Below, in pieces: positions 7,778 through 17,406 of a stretch of 29,210 nt of DNA (positions are counted from its first letter, which is position 1; every line of letters begins with the position of its first letter). The stretch lies in assembly GCA_048158365.1 (NCBI GenBank), contig JBLLNL010000019.1. One strand, written 5' to 3'. The notes under the pieces are model-generated. The model ran no database searches, was not told where the DNA came from, and saw only the letters and a program-made list of their open reading frames with translations. The stretch is from Azoarcus_F sp048158365 (lineage in GTDB: Bacteria; Pseudomonadota; Gammaproteobacteria; Burkholderiales; Rhodocyclaceae). The translations under genes were made by a program, and so were the position numbers.

Positions 7778-8263
7778 TCAAGCCTGAGGCGGAATGCGCA
7801 ATACCTGCCCCGGATAGATCTTGTCCGGGTGGTTCAGCATGGGTTTGTTGGCCTCGAAGATGGTCATGTATTTGTTGGCATTGCCGTAATGCGTCTTGGC
7901 GATCGCGGACAGCGTATCGCCCCGGACCACGGTGTGAAACTTCGCTTCCGGTTCGGAAACGAGCACGGTCATCCGGTCGTCGACCTGCGCCACGCCCTGC
8001 ACGTTGCCAGCGGCCAGCAGGATCTTTTCCTTGGCGGCCTGGTCGGGCGCGGTGCCGGACACGGTCACGAGCTGGCTCGCACCATCGAAGCCCACCGCGA
8101 GGTCGGCTGGCGCAAGTTCGAGGGCCTTGATGTACGCGGTGATAGCCTCCGCAGCCTTGGCATTCGCGGCGGCCGAATCCACTTGTGCGGATTCGGCCGC
8201 CTTGGCCTCGCCGCGTCCAAAAAGCTTTTCGCCTGCGTCCTTGATGAAGCTGAACAATCCCAT
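7778..8263 (-). CDS. kbp: Kbp-like BON-LysM protein
   Basis: A 161-residue protein with an N-terminal MGLFSFIKDAGEKLFG helix, a BON domain (about residues 50-108, including VTVSGTAPDQAAKEKILLAAG) and a C-terminal LysM domain (about 111-159: HTVVRGDTLSAIAKTHYGNA ... IYPGQVLRIP). This order and length match E. coli Kbp (YgaU), a cytoplasmic potassium-binding protein of 149 residues; there is no signal peptide. An Ala-rich insert (about residues 20-42) separates the N-terminal helix from BON. The ribosome site AGGAGAGTGAT precedes the ATG. Potassium binding is known for the E. coli protein and inferred here. Confidence 0.85.
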   Translation of the reverse strand: MGLFSFIKDAGEKLFGRGEAKAAESAQVDSAAANAKAAEAITAYIKALELAPADLAVGFDGASQLVTVSGTAPDQAAKEKILLAAGNVQGVAQVDDRMTVLVSEPEAKFHTVVRGDTLSAIAKTHYGNANKYMTIFEANKPMLNHPDKIYPGQVLRIPPQA

Positions 8264-8364
8264 ATCACTCTCCTACATGTCGCATTTACAGTTGATTGTC
8301 TACTCTATCTCATCGCAGGCTTGACCGATACAAAGGTTCCGAGACAACTTCTTCGTTTGATTGA

Positions 8365-8565
8365 TCAGCGCAGCATGCCCGATGGGCGCGCAGCGCCTCC
8401 ATCCACTATCCGCTGCCATTTTCCCCGAGCGTATCTCTGCAACTGCGTCCCCTCGAACCGCCAGAGGTGCAGCCAGTCGTTGTCGCGCAGGTGCGCGACC
8501 ACCGCGTGCCTGTTGATCACCGCTTCGATGATGGCACAGGGTGCATCGATCACCACGGTCAGCCG
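8365..8565 (-). pseudogene. C-terminal remnant of dabA (UPF0753/DUF2309)
   Basis: The 66 codons before TGA 8365-8367 resemble the extreme C-terminus of DabA/DUF2309 proteins: RLTVVIDAP, then VINRHAVVAHLRDNDWLHLW and a final QRYARGKWQ. DabA is the large soluble subunit of an inorganic-carbon uptake complex and is normally around 800-1000 residues. Everything upstream is missing, replaced by an IS630 transposase remnant whose stop codon (TAG 8566-8568) directly abuts this frame. No dabB is present. The match is from memory of the family; it is short but covers a characteristic end. Confidence 0.55.
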
Positions 8566-8760
8566 CTACTTGTGCTGCTCGACGAACTTGGCGACCGCTG
8601 CGATGCGGTGAACGGGATGGCCATCGACCCGACCCAATAGATCGGCGTGTCGCATCCCTTGATCAGTCGCTTGAAGAAATCGATGAACACGTCGGCGGTC
8701 ATGTTGCCTCGGGTGCACATGAAAGGCAGTTGCCCCTGCGGTGCACCCCGCATCGCGCCA
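8566..8760 (-). pseudogene. IS630-family transposase fragment, frameshifted
   Basis: Two frames together give a piece of the IS630/Tc1-like DDE transposase core: QGQLPFMCTRGNMTADVFI and DFFKRLIKGCDTPIYWV in one frame, then after a shift near 8630, VDGHPVHRIAAVAKFVEQHK in another, ending at TAG 8566-8568. The second piece contains the aspartate-bearing VDGHPVHR motif that in intact elements is followed by the PPYSPELNP-type region, which is absent here. The first DDE aspartate and both element ends are also missing, so the copy is dead. It begins only a few bases after the serA stop codon. Confidence 0.7.
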
Positions 8761-8766
8761 CGCCGG

Positions 8767-9999
8767 TCAGTACAGTATCCGGCAGCGAATCGTCCCTTCG
8801 ATGGAGCACAGCTCGTCGTAGGCGATGTGGCGTGCCGAGGCATCGACGTCGATGACCACATAGCCGACATCCTGAGTGGTCTGCAGATATTGGCCCGCGA
8901 TGTTGATCCCAGCCTGCGAGAAGCGCTCGTTGATGCGCGCAAGCATGCCCGGGATGTTCCTATGAACATGCAGTACGCGACACATACCGGCGTGTCCGGG
9001 TAGCGAAACCTCGGGAAAATTCACCGCCGACATCGTCGAACCATTGTCGCTGTAACGAATCAGCTTGGCGGCCACCTCGTGACCGATATTGACCTGCGCC
9101 TCCAGCGTCGAACCGCCCACGTGCGGTGTCAGGATCACGTTGTCGAAGCGTGTCAGGGGCGACACGAAGGGGTCATCGTTGCCCTTGGGTTCGACCGGGA
9201 AGACATCGATCGCGGCGCCGAGAAGATGCCCGCTGTCGAGTGCCGCGACCAGCGCGTCGATATCGACAACCGTACCGCGCGACGCATTGATCAGGCAGCT
9301 ACCGGATTTCATCTGCGCGAGCGCGCTCGCGTCCATGAGGTTCTGCGTCGCGGGAGTTTCCGGAACATGGAGGCTGATCACGTCGGCCACCTCGAGCAAG
9401 GCTTGCAGCGATGGCATCTGGCGCGCGTTGCCGAGCGACAGCTTGGGTTCGATGTCATGAAACACGATGGTCATGCCCAACTGCTCGGCGAGCACGCCAA
9501 CCTGGGTACCGATATGTCCATAACCAATGATGCCGAGCGTCTTGCCGCGCACCTCCCACGAGTTTGCCGCACTCTTGAGCCAGCCGCCGCGATGCTGGGC
9601 GGCGTTCTTTTGCGGGATACCGCGCATCAACATGATGATCTCGGCCAGCACCAGTTCGGCTACGCTTCGCGTGTTGGAAAACGGCGCATTGAATACCGGG
9701 ACGCCATGGTGCGCGGCCGCACCGAGGTCGACCTGGTTGGTACCTATGCAAAAGCAGCCAATCGCCGCAAGCCGCGGCGCCTGCGCCAGCACCTCTGAGG
9801 TGAGGCGAGTGCGCGAGCGTATACCGACAAAGTGCGCATCGCCGATCGCGGCAACCAGCTCGGCCCCGGACAGTGCGCCCTTGTGCTCCTCGACATTGGT
9901 ATAGCCGCTGGCTTGCAGTGCCTGCACGGCCGATGCATGAATGCCCTCGAGGAGCACGAATTTCAGCTTGTCCTTCTGGAACGAAAGCTCGGTTTGCAT
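8767..9999 (-). CDS. serA: D-3-phosphoglycerate dehydrogenase
   Basis: A 410-residue enzyme that oxidises 3-phosphoglycerate to 3-phosphohydroxypyruvate with NAD+, the first step of serine biosynthesis. Substrate-binding segments flank an NAD-binding Rossmann fold with GIIGYGHIGTQVG. The conserved NASRGTVVD motif and the catalytic His293 in ILTPHVGGST are present. A C-terminal ACT domain (about 335-410, starting RVLHVHRNIPGML) is the serine-feedback module. Length and layout are the same as in E. coli SerA. The ribosome site GAGGTGAAGCA precedes the ATG. A large hairpin lies in the leader (10020-10059). A transposase remnant sits immediately downstream, but the coding region appears intact. 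Confidence 0.95.
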   Translation of the reverse strand: MQTELSFQKDKLKFVLLEGIHASAVQALQASGYTNVEEHKGALSGAELVAAIGDAHFVGIRSRTRLTSEVLAQAPRLAAIGCFCIGTNQVDLGAAAHHGVPVFNAPFSNTRSVAELVLAEIIMLMRGIPQKNAAQHRGGWLKSAANSWEVRGKTLGIIGYGHIGTQVGVLAEQLGMTIVFHDIEPKLSLGNARQMPSLQALLEVADVISLHVPETPATQNLMDASALAQMKSGSCLINASRGTVVDIDALVAALDSGHLLGAAIDVFPVEPKGNDDPFVSPLTRFDNVILTPHVGGSTLEAQVNIGHEVAAKLIRYSDNGSTMSAVNFPEVSLPGHAGMCRVLHVHRNIPGMLARINERFSQAGINIAGQYLQTTQDVGYVVIDVDASARHIAYDELCSIEGTIRCRILY

Positions 10000-10019
10000 T
10001 GCTTCACCTCATTCAATCA

Positions 10020-10059
10020 TTGTTGCGGCCGCGGCGCGTTTGCGCGGTGGCCGCAACAA
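10020..10059 (-). promoter_or_regulatory. Large hairpin in the serA leader
   Basis: A perfect 11-bp inverted repeat, TTGTTGCGGCC (10020-10030) and GGCCGCAACAA (10049-10059), encloses an inner CGCG-TTTG-CGCG hairpin (10035-10046). It ends about 20 bp upstream of the serA start and should form a stable structure in the leader RNA. There is no following U-tract in either direction. It may control serA expression, or end transcription coming from upstream. Confidence 0.45.
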
Positions 10060-10127
10060 ACGGCCTGACTGCTCTGGCCTCCGAAATCACCCGGATGACG
10101 ATCTGGCGTCGATCATGGAGGGAACCC

Positions 10128-10160
10128 TGCCCCGGCCTCGGCTGTTTCGAGGGCGGGGCA
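10128..10160. repeat. 13-bp inverted repeat
   Basis: TGCCCCGGCCTCG (10128-10140) and CGAGGGCGGGGCA (10148-10160) pair with one mismatch around a 7-base loop. It lies about 65 bp past the stop of the small minus-strand ORF and about 130 bp before serA. It could be a factor-dependent stop or a protein site; no U-tract follows. Confidence 0.4.
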
Positions 10161-10225
10161 GAGTTACGTCGTCAGCCACACGGTTGGATAAACAAGGCCC
10201 CGTGACTATCGTTCAGTGCCCAAGG

Positions 10226-10480
10226 CTACTGCCCTTCCAGGAACTTGGTCCAGTACTCCACGTCGTGCTGGAGCGCGTCAAACGGCTCCAGAAAGTTCGC
10301 CACCTCGGCCTCGAGGGATCGCGGCTGCAGCGAGCGCTCAAACTCCTTCACCGGTTTCCCGTAGTGAATCGGGTTCTGCTGATTGTCAAGTTGATGTCGG
10401 TGGGTCGGCTGGTAATGGCCCAGACAACGCGATTGCGCACCAGCAAGCACAGCGGCAAAGTCATGGCTACGTTGGGGCAT
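10226..10480 (-). CDS. Small hypothetical protein (84 aa)
   Basis: I do not recognise this protein. It is soluble, with an acidic/aromatic C-terminal half containing YGKPVKEFERSLQPRSLEAE and FLEPFDALQHDVEYW, which looks like genuine helical protein rather than shadow sequence. A ribosome site (AGAAGGAAAG) lies at the right distance before the ATG at 10480. It stands alone on the minus strand between the serA leader and the SUF promoter. A full-length hypothetical gene is more likely than a remnant, because start, ribosome site and stop are all present. Confidence 0.4.
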   Translation of the reverse strand: MPQRSHDFAAVLAGAQSRCLGHYQPTHRHQLDNQQNPIHYGKPVKEFERSLQPRSLEAEVANFLEPFDALQHDVEYWTKFLEGQ

Positions 10481-10672
10481 CCGCGCTTTCCTTCTAGTGA
10501 CTCGGTCTCGAGTCGGCAGTGTGGCGATAGAAACTGTCCGCGTTTGTGCGGTTCTTCACACAGCTCTCTAACGGTTGGGGCACGCACGAAGTTGACGGGA
10601 TCGCTCCGACGGGCATTCTTGCACGATCCCTGCATCATTGCGTTTTCCGCGACTTCAATCCCGACACAGCGC

Positions 10673-10703
10673 TTGCCTATACAGTACCATTTCAGTACTA
10701 TAT
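10673..10703 (+). promoter_or_regulatory. SUF operon promoter with overlapping palindromic operator
   Basis: A -35-like TTGCCT (10673-10678) and a -10-like TACTAT (10696-10701) are 17 bp apart, about 32 bp before the regulator gene. A 25-bp palindrome, ATACAGTAC-N7-GTACTATAT (10679-10703, one mismatch between the arms), fills the spacer and covers the -10 element. Length, the ATA...TAT ends and the position resemble IscR-type operators, though the core (AGTAC) differs from the E. coli consensus. Autorepression by the downstream Rrf2 protein is the natural reading. A binding assay would decide this. Confidence 0.55.
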
Positions 10704-10733
10704 ATGTGGTAAACAACGACCGAGCAAAAAATC

Positions 10734-11210
10734 ATGCTGCGGATCAGCAAACTCAGCGACTACGGCACGGTGATCATGGCGCAGATCGCAGGCGAACCCA
10801 CGCGCCTTCACAGCGCCGCCGACCTGGCCGAATCGCTCGGACTCGGTCTGCCCACCGTCAGCAAGGTGCTCAAGACACTCGGCCGCCACGCGTTGGTCAC
10901 GAGTCTGCGCGGGGCACGCGGAGGCTACACACTGGCACGGCCCGCACACATGATTACCGTCGCCGACATCATCGACGCGCTTGAGGAGCAACCGTTCGGC
11001 CTGACCGAATGCAGCGCCACCTCCGGCTCGTGCGACCTGGAAACCGGCTGCCGCATTCGCGGAAACTGGTTGAATATCAGCACCGTGGTGCGGCGTGCGC
11101 TGGAAGACGTCAGCCTCGCCGACATGGTCGAACCCGTTACACACACGACACTCGATGGCGTCCATCCGATCCATGGACCGGACCGCCGTAACAAACACAC
11201 CACGGCATGA
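10734..11210 (+). CDS. SUF system Fe-S cluster assembly regulator, Rrf2/IscR family
   Basis: A 158-residue winged-helix regulator: the N-terminus LRISKLSDYGTVIMAQIAG is typical of the SUF-operon Rrf2 subgroup, the recognition helix lies around LGLGLPTVSKVLKTLGRHAL, and the wing is SLRGARGGYTLAR. Three cysteines (Cys93, Cys100, Cys106) match the 2Fe-2S ligands of IscR. When it carries a cluster such a protein reports sufficient Fe-S supply and changes transcription of the assembly operon. It is the first gene of the suf operon, with sufB starting 16 bp after its stop. The C-terminal tail after about residue 135 is variable. Family assignment is firm; the operator upstream is inferred. Confidence 0.9.
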   Translation: MLRISKLSDYGTVIMAQIAGEPTRLHSAADLAESLGLGLPTVSKVLKTLGRHALVTSLRGARGGYTLARPAHMITVADIIDALEEQPFGLTECSATSGSCDLETGCRIRGNWLNISTVVRRALEDVSLADMVEPVTHTTLDGVHPIHGPDRRNKHTTA

Positions 11211-11226
11211 CCTGGAGGCTAGCAGC

Positions 11227-12681
<1,455 letters not shown>

Positions 12682-12694
12682 GGAGAACCACACA

Positions 12695-13476
<782 letters not shown>

Positions 13477-13480
<4 letters not shown>

Positions 13481-14811
13481 GCGCCATCGACACCTGGGTC
13501 GCGCATTTCGATGCGCGCGCGGCGAACCTCGCGGGCGCGGGCATACCATGGCTGAGTACACTGCGCCGACAGTCCATCGACCGTTTCGCTGCGGAAGGCT
13601 GGCCGACACGCCGGCTCGAAAACTGGCGCCACACGTCGCTCGCCTTCATGGAGCAGCAGTCCTTCAGCGCCCCGGTCGCACCCGCCGACCCGGACCACAC
13701 GCTCACGCCATTGCGCGGAGCGGACGACGCGAAGGCGGACGGCCACTGGCTGGTGTTCGTCGGCGGGCGCCATGCGCCTGCGCTATCGACCATCGGCCCT
13801 CTGCCCGCTGGTGCGTCGATCGCGAGCCTTGCCGATGCGCTCAACGACCCGCAACACGCGACGGCCGCAGACATCGAAGAGGCCTACGGCAAGGCCGACG
13901 ACGGCGACAGCCCGGCCGCACTCAATACCGCATTGGCGAGCGACGGTGCGATAATCCGTCTCGCGCGCGGCGTGGCCGTCGAAGCGCCCATCCATCTGGT
14001 CTTTATTGCCGGCCCAGACGACGCGACACGCCATCTGCGCAACCTCGTCATCGCCGACGCCGGCGCAAACGCGACCATCGTCGAACACTATCCCGATAGC
14101 GGTGCGGCGGCGACACTCACCACGGTCGCCACGCGTATCCGTGCAGGCGCCGACGCCCACATCACGCACATGAAACTGCAGCAGGAAAGCGTGCAGGCCA
14201 TTCACATCGCCACCATCGACGCGTTGCAGTCGCGCGGTTCGATGTTTGCATCCCATTCGCTGTCCTTCGGCGCGCGCCTCGCCCGCAACGACATCCGCAC
14301 CCGTTTCGACGGCGAGGCATGCGAGACCCTGTTCAACGGTCTGTATCACGTCGATGAACGGCGCCACGTCGACCACCAGACCCTGATCGACCACGCCCAG
14401 CCGCTCGGCACCAGTCGCGAGTTCTACCGCGGTCTGCTCGACGGCAGTTCGCGCGGTGTTTTCGCCGGGCGTATCGTCGTGGCCCAGGACGCCCAGCGCA
14501 GCGATGCGATGCAGCGCTGCGACAACCTGCTGCTGTCGCGCATGGCCGAGGCTGACGCGCGTCCGGAACTCGAAATCTACGCCGACGACGTCAAGTGCGC
14601 CCACGGTGCCACCGTCGGGCAGATGGATGAAGACAGCCTGTTCTACCTGCGCACGCGCGGGCTGGACGAGGGCCATGCGCGACAGCTGCTCACGTATGCG
14701 TTTGCTGCCGAGGCGCTCGCACGTATTGGCCTCGTGCCGCTGCGCGAACGCGCACGGATGGCGTTGCTCGCGCGCCTGCCCGGGGGCGAACGCCTGGAGG
14801 AAGTGTTGTGA
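13477..14811 (+). CDS. sufD: Fe-S cluster assembly protein SufD
   Basis: A 444-residue SufD, paralogue of SufB and its partner in the SufBC2D scaffold, involved in iron entry. The N-terminal helical part carries the WPTRRLENWRHTS motif. The beta-helix core follows, and the C-terminal part has VKCAHGATVGQMDEDSLFYL, containing the conserved histidine of the SufB-SufD interface, and RTRGLDEGHARQLLTYAFA. It overlaps sufC by ATGA and the sufS GTG start overlaps its stop, so sufC, sufD and sufS are translationally coupled. Confidence 0.95.
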
Positions 14812-16070
14812 ACATGATCAACGATGCCACTCACCTTTGGCCCGAACGCCTGCAAGTGGCTGGGGACTTCCCCATCCTTGCGCGCCCGGTGCATAAGCGT
14901 CGCCTTGCCTATCTCGACAACGGCGCGACCACACAAAAACCCGATGTGGTGATCGAGGCCGAACGGCGCTTTTATCGCGAATCCAACGCCAACATCCACC
15001 GCGGCGTGCATTGGCTGTCGCAGCACGCGACCGACCTCTACGAAGCTGCGCGCGGTACCGTGCAGCGCTTCATCAATGCCCCCCACGCCGACAACATCGT
15101 GTTCACCCGCGGCACGACCGAGGCGATCAATCTCGTCGCACAAAGCTGGGGGCGCACGCAGCTACGCGCCGGTGACGAGATCCTGATCACCACCATGGAG
15201 CATCACTCCAACATCGTGCCGTGGCAGATGCTGTGCGAACAGACCGGGGCGGTGCTCAAGGTCGCCCCCGTGACCGATGCGGGAGAACTCGACTGCGAAG
15301 CCTTCGAGGCATTGCTCGGGGATCGCACCCGTCTGGTCGCAATATCCCACGTATCGAACGCGCTCGGCACCATCAATCCGGTCGAGCATCTCACGCGCAG
15401 GGCACAGGCAGCCGGTGCGCTCGTCCTGATCGATGGCGCACAGGCGGTAGCCCACCAGAAGGTCGACGTGCAGGCGCTGGGCTGCGACTTTTACGCGTTC
15501 TCAGGCCACAAGCTGTACGCACCGACCGGCATCGGCGCGCTGTATGGGCGCGGCGAATTGCTCGACGCGATGCCGCCATGGCAGGGCGGTGGCGACATGA
15601 TTCGCACGGTCAGCTTCGAGGGCACGACCTACGCCGACGCGCCACAGCGCTTCGAGGCCGGCACACCGAACATCGCCGGCTCGATCGCGCTCGCCGCGGC
15701 CATCGACTACGTCACCGGAGTCGGCATCGATCGCATCGCCGCCCACGAACATGCGCTGCTCGCGCATGCGACGGCCGCGCTCGGCGACATTGAAGGGCTG
15801 CGTCTGATCGGCACGGCCGCGCACAAGGCCGCCATCGTGTCGTTCATCATCGACGGCATCCACCCCCACGACCTCGGCACCATACTGGATACCGAAGGCG
15901 TTGCGATCCGCGCCGGCCACCATTGCGCCATGCCGCTGATGACCCGCTTCGGTATTCCCGGCACCGCACGCGCATCATTCGCGATGTACAACGACGAAAC
16001 CGATATCGCCGCGCTGGTCGCCGCCATCCACAAGGCCCAGGACCTTTTCGGCACCCGCCGCTCACATTGA
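14808..16070 (+). CDS. sufS: Cysteine desulfurase SufS
   Basis: A 420-residue PLP enzyme (class II cysteine desulfurase) that converts cysteine to alanine and a protein persulfide for SUF. The PLP lysine is Lys235 in FSGHKLYAPTGIG, the catalytic cysteine is Cys373 in RAGHHCAMPLM, and the pattern TTMEHHSNIVPWQ is present. Numbering is from GTG 14808, which overlaps the sufD stop; ATG 14814 is an alternative two codons later. Type II desulfurases need a sulfur acceptor such as SufE or SufU, and sufU follows after 16 bp. Confidence 0.96.
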   Translation: MNMINDATHLWPERLQVAGDFPILARPVHKRRLAYLDNGATTQKPDVVIEAERRFYRESNANIHRGVHWLSQHATDLYEAARGTVQRFINAPHADNIVFTRGTTEAINLVAQSWGRTQLRAGDEILITTMEHHSNIVPWQMLCEQTGAVLKVAPVTDAGELDCEAFEALLGDRTRLVAISHVSNALGTINPVEHLTRRAQAAGALVLIDGAQAVAHQKVDVQALGCDFYAFSGHKLYAPTGIGALYGRGELLDAMPPWQGGGDMIRTVSFEGTTYADAPQRFEAGTPNIAGSIALAAAIDYVTGVGIDRIAAHEHALLAHATAALGDIEGLRLIGTAAHKAAIVSFIIDGIHPHDLGTILDTEGVAIRAGHHCAMPLMTRFGIPGTARASFAMYNDETDIAALVAAIHKAQDLFGTRRSH

Positions 16071-16086
16071 CCCCACGAGACCGCCC

Positions 16087-16554
16087 ATGAGCGACATCCA
16101 CGACAATCTGCGCGAGCTCTACCAGGAGTTGATTTTCGATCACAACCGCAAGCCGCGCAATTTTCACCCCATGCCCGACGCCGACCATTACGCCGAAGGG
16201 CACAACCCGCTGTGCGGCGACCAGCTCACGGTGTACCTGCGTATCGAAGACGGGGTGATTGCGGAGGCGAGTTTCGTCGGCCACGGCTGCGCCATTTCGA
16301 CCGCGTCTGCCTCGCTGATGACCGAAGCGATCAAGGGCAAGCCGGTCACTGAGGTCGAGGCCTTGTTCCGCGACTTCCACGCCATGCTCACCGAAGCCTC
16401 GCCCGAACAGGTCGAGGCGGCGCGCGACTTTGGCAAGCTCGCGGTTTTTGCCGGCGTGCGCGAGTTTCCCGCGCGGGTCAAATGCGCCACGCTGGCCTGG
16501 CACACCCTGCACAACGCGATCGTCGGCGCCAGCGACCTGGCACGCACAGAATGA
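16087..16554 (+). CDS. sufU: SufU-type sulfur transferase / IscU-like protein
   Basis: A 155-residue IscU-fold protein. The metal or sulfur ligands are Cys43 and Asp45 (NPLCGDQL), Cys68 (GHGCAIS) and Cys133 (VKCATLAW). The spacing between Cys68 and Cys133 includes the extra segment (about residues 95-118) that separates SufU from IscU. There is no LPPVK chaperone motif of IscU. In Gram-positive bacteria SufU is a zinc protein that takes sulfur from SufS, and the same job is inferred here because no sufE is present. Ends 7 bp before sufT. Confidence 0.93.
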   Translation: MSDIHDNLRELYQELIFDHNRKPRNFHPMPDADHYAEGHNPLCGDQLTVYLRIEDGVIAEASFVGHGCAISTASASLMTEAIKGKPVTEVEALFRDFHAMLTEASPEQVEAARDFGKLAVFAGVREFPARVKCATLAWHTLHNAIVGASDLARTE

Positions 16555-16561
16555 GGAGTCA

Positions 16562-17143
16562 ATGACCATGGGCGACCGCCACGCCGAAACCGAAGCTCGC
16601 ATCCTGAACCGCGATTGCGCGGCAGTGAGCGTTCCCTGGGGTCGTTCGGAAACGCTGGAAGAAGGCAGCTACGCGCTGATCACCCAGCGCCTGGGCGGCT
16701 CGATCACCGTGATGACAGGCGGAAATCTTTACCGCATCGACGAACGCAACGCCGACGCACTGGGTTTGGAGCCGCAGATCCCCGACGCCGCCCTGGCGAC
16801 CACCAGCGTCGAGGGCGAAACCGACGCCGAGAGGATCGAGCGCGCCGCATGGGCGCAGCTGGGTACCTGTTTCGATCCCGAGATTCCGATCGACATCGTC
16901 AACCTGGGGCTGGTCTACGCCTGCACCGCCGAAGCGCTACCAGATGGGACCTACCGTGTCGCGGCGAACATGACGCTCACGTCCCCGGGCTGCGGCATGG
17001 GTACGCTGATTGCGGACGAGGCCCATCACAAGCTGCTGACGATTCCCGGCGTCAGCGAGGCATCCGTGGATCTGGTGTGGGATCCGCCGTGGAGCCGCGA
17101 GATGATGAGCGAAGCGGCCCGCCTGGAGATGGGCCTGATGTGA
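16562..17143 (+). CDS. sufT: Fe-S assembly protein SufT (DUF59/MIP18 family)
   Basis: A 193-residue protein with an N-terminal extension (IPWG-like segment VSVPWGRSETLEEG, then LGGSITVMTGG) and a C-terminal DUF59 domain (from about residue 95) showing GTCFDPEIPIDIVNLGLVY, MTLTSPGCGMGTLIADE and VDLVWDPPWSREMMSE. This is the SufT layout; SufT helps cluster maturation or delivery. ATG 16562 has the ribosome site GAGGAG; ATG 16568 is two codons later. It is the last gene of the suf operon. A CCCGCCC / GGGCGGG pair (17151-17157, 17193-17199) lies just after it but makes a poor terminator. Confidence 0.92.
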   Translation: MTMGDRHAETEARILNRDCAAVSVPWGRSETLEEGSYALITQRLGGSITVMTGGNLYRIDERNADALGLEPQIPDAALATTSVEGETDAERIERAAWAQLGTCFDPEIPIDIVNLGLVYACTAEALPDGTYRVAANMTLTSPGCGMGTLIADEAHHKLLTIPGVSEASVDLVWDPPWSREMMSEAARLEMGLM

Positions 17144-17227
17144 TGTGGCTCCCGCCCCCAGTGCGTCAGCCCCGAGTAGATCGTCCTATCGTGGGCGGGT
17201 TAATGACTTGAAAGGAATCCATGAAGC

Positions 17228-17318
17228 TGGCGGAGAGGGCGGGATTCGAACCCGCGTTAGGGTATTACCCTAAACACGCTTTCCAGGCGTGCGACTTAAA
17301 CCACTCATCCACCTCTCC
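17228..17318 (-). tRNA. serX: tRNA-Ser(GGA)
   Basis: On the minus strand a complete class II tRNA folds: acceptor stem GGAGAGG / CCTCTCC, anticodon stem CACGC / GCGTG with loop CTGGAAA (anticodon GGA, reading UCC), a long variable arm (TTAGGG-TAAT-ACCCTAA), T-arm GCGGGTTCGAATCCCGC, discriminator G and an encoded CCA. The long variable arm confirms a serine tRNA. It lies 88 bp past the symporter stop in the same direction. Confidence 0.96.
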
Positions 17319-17406
17319 GTGGAAGCCCGCGATTTTAACAGAACTCAAGCGCTGCGGAACCCCTTTCGACTCGGCGCAAGCTGCGACCGACGCCTGTCGG
17401 TCAACT

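Noticed and set aside
9941..10984. 347-codon open frame on the + strand across the serA-suf spacer
   Set aside because: It runs through hairpins, the SUF promoter and the start of the regulator in another frame. Composition is not protein-like and no ribosome site supports it.
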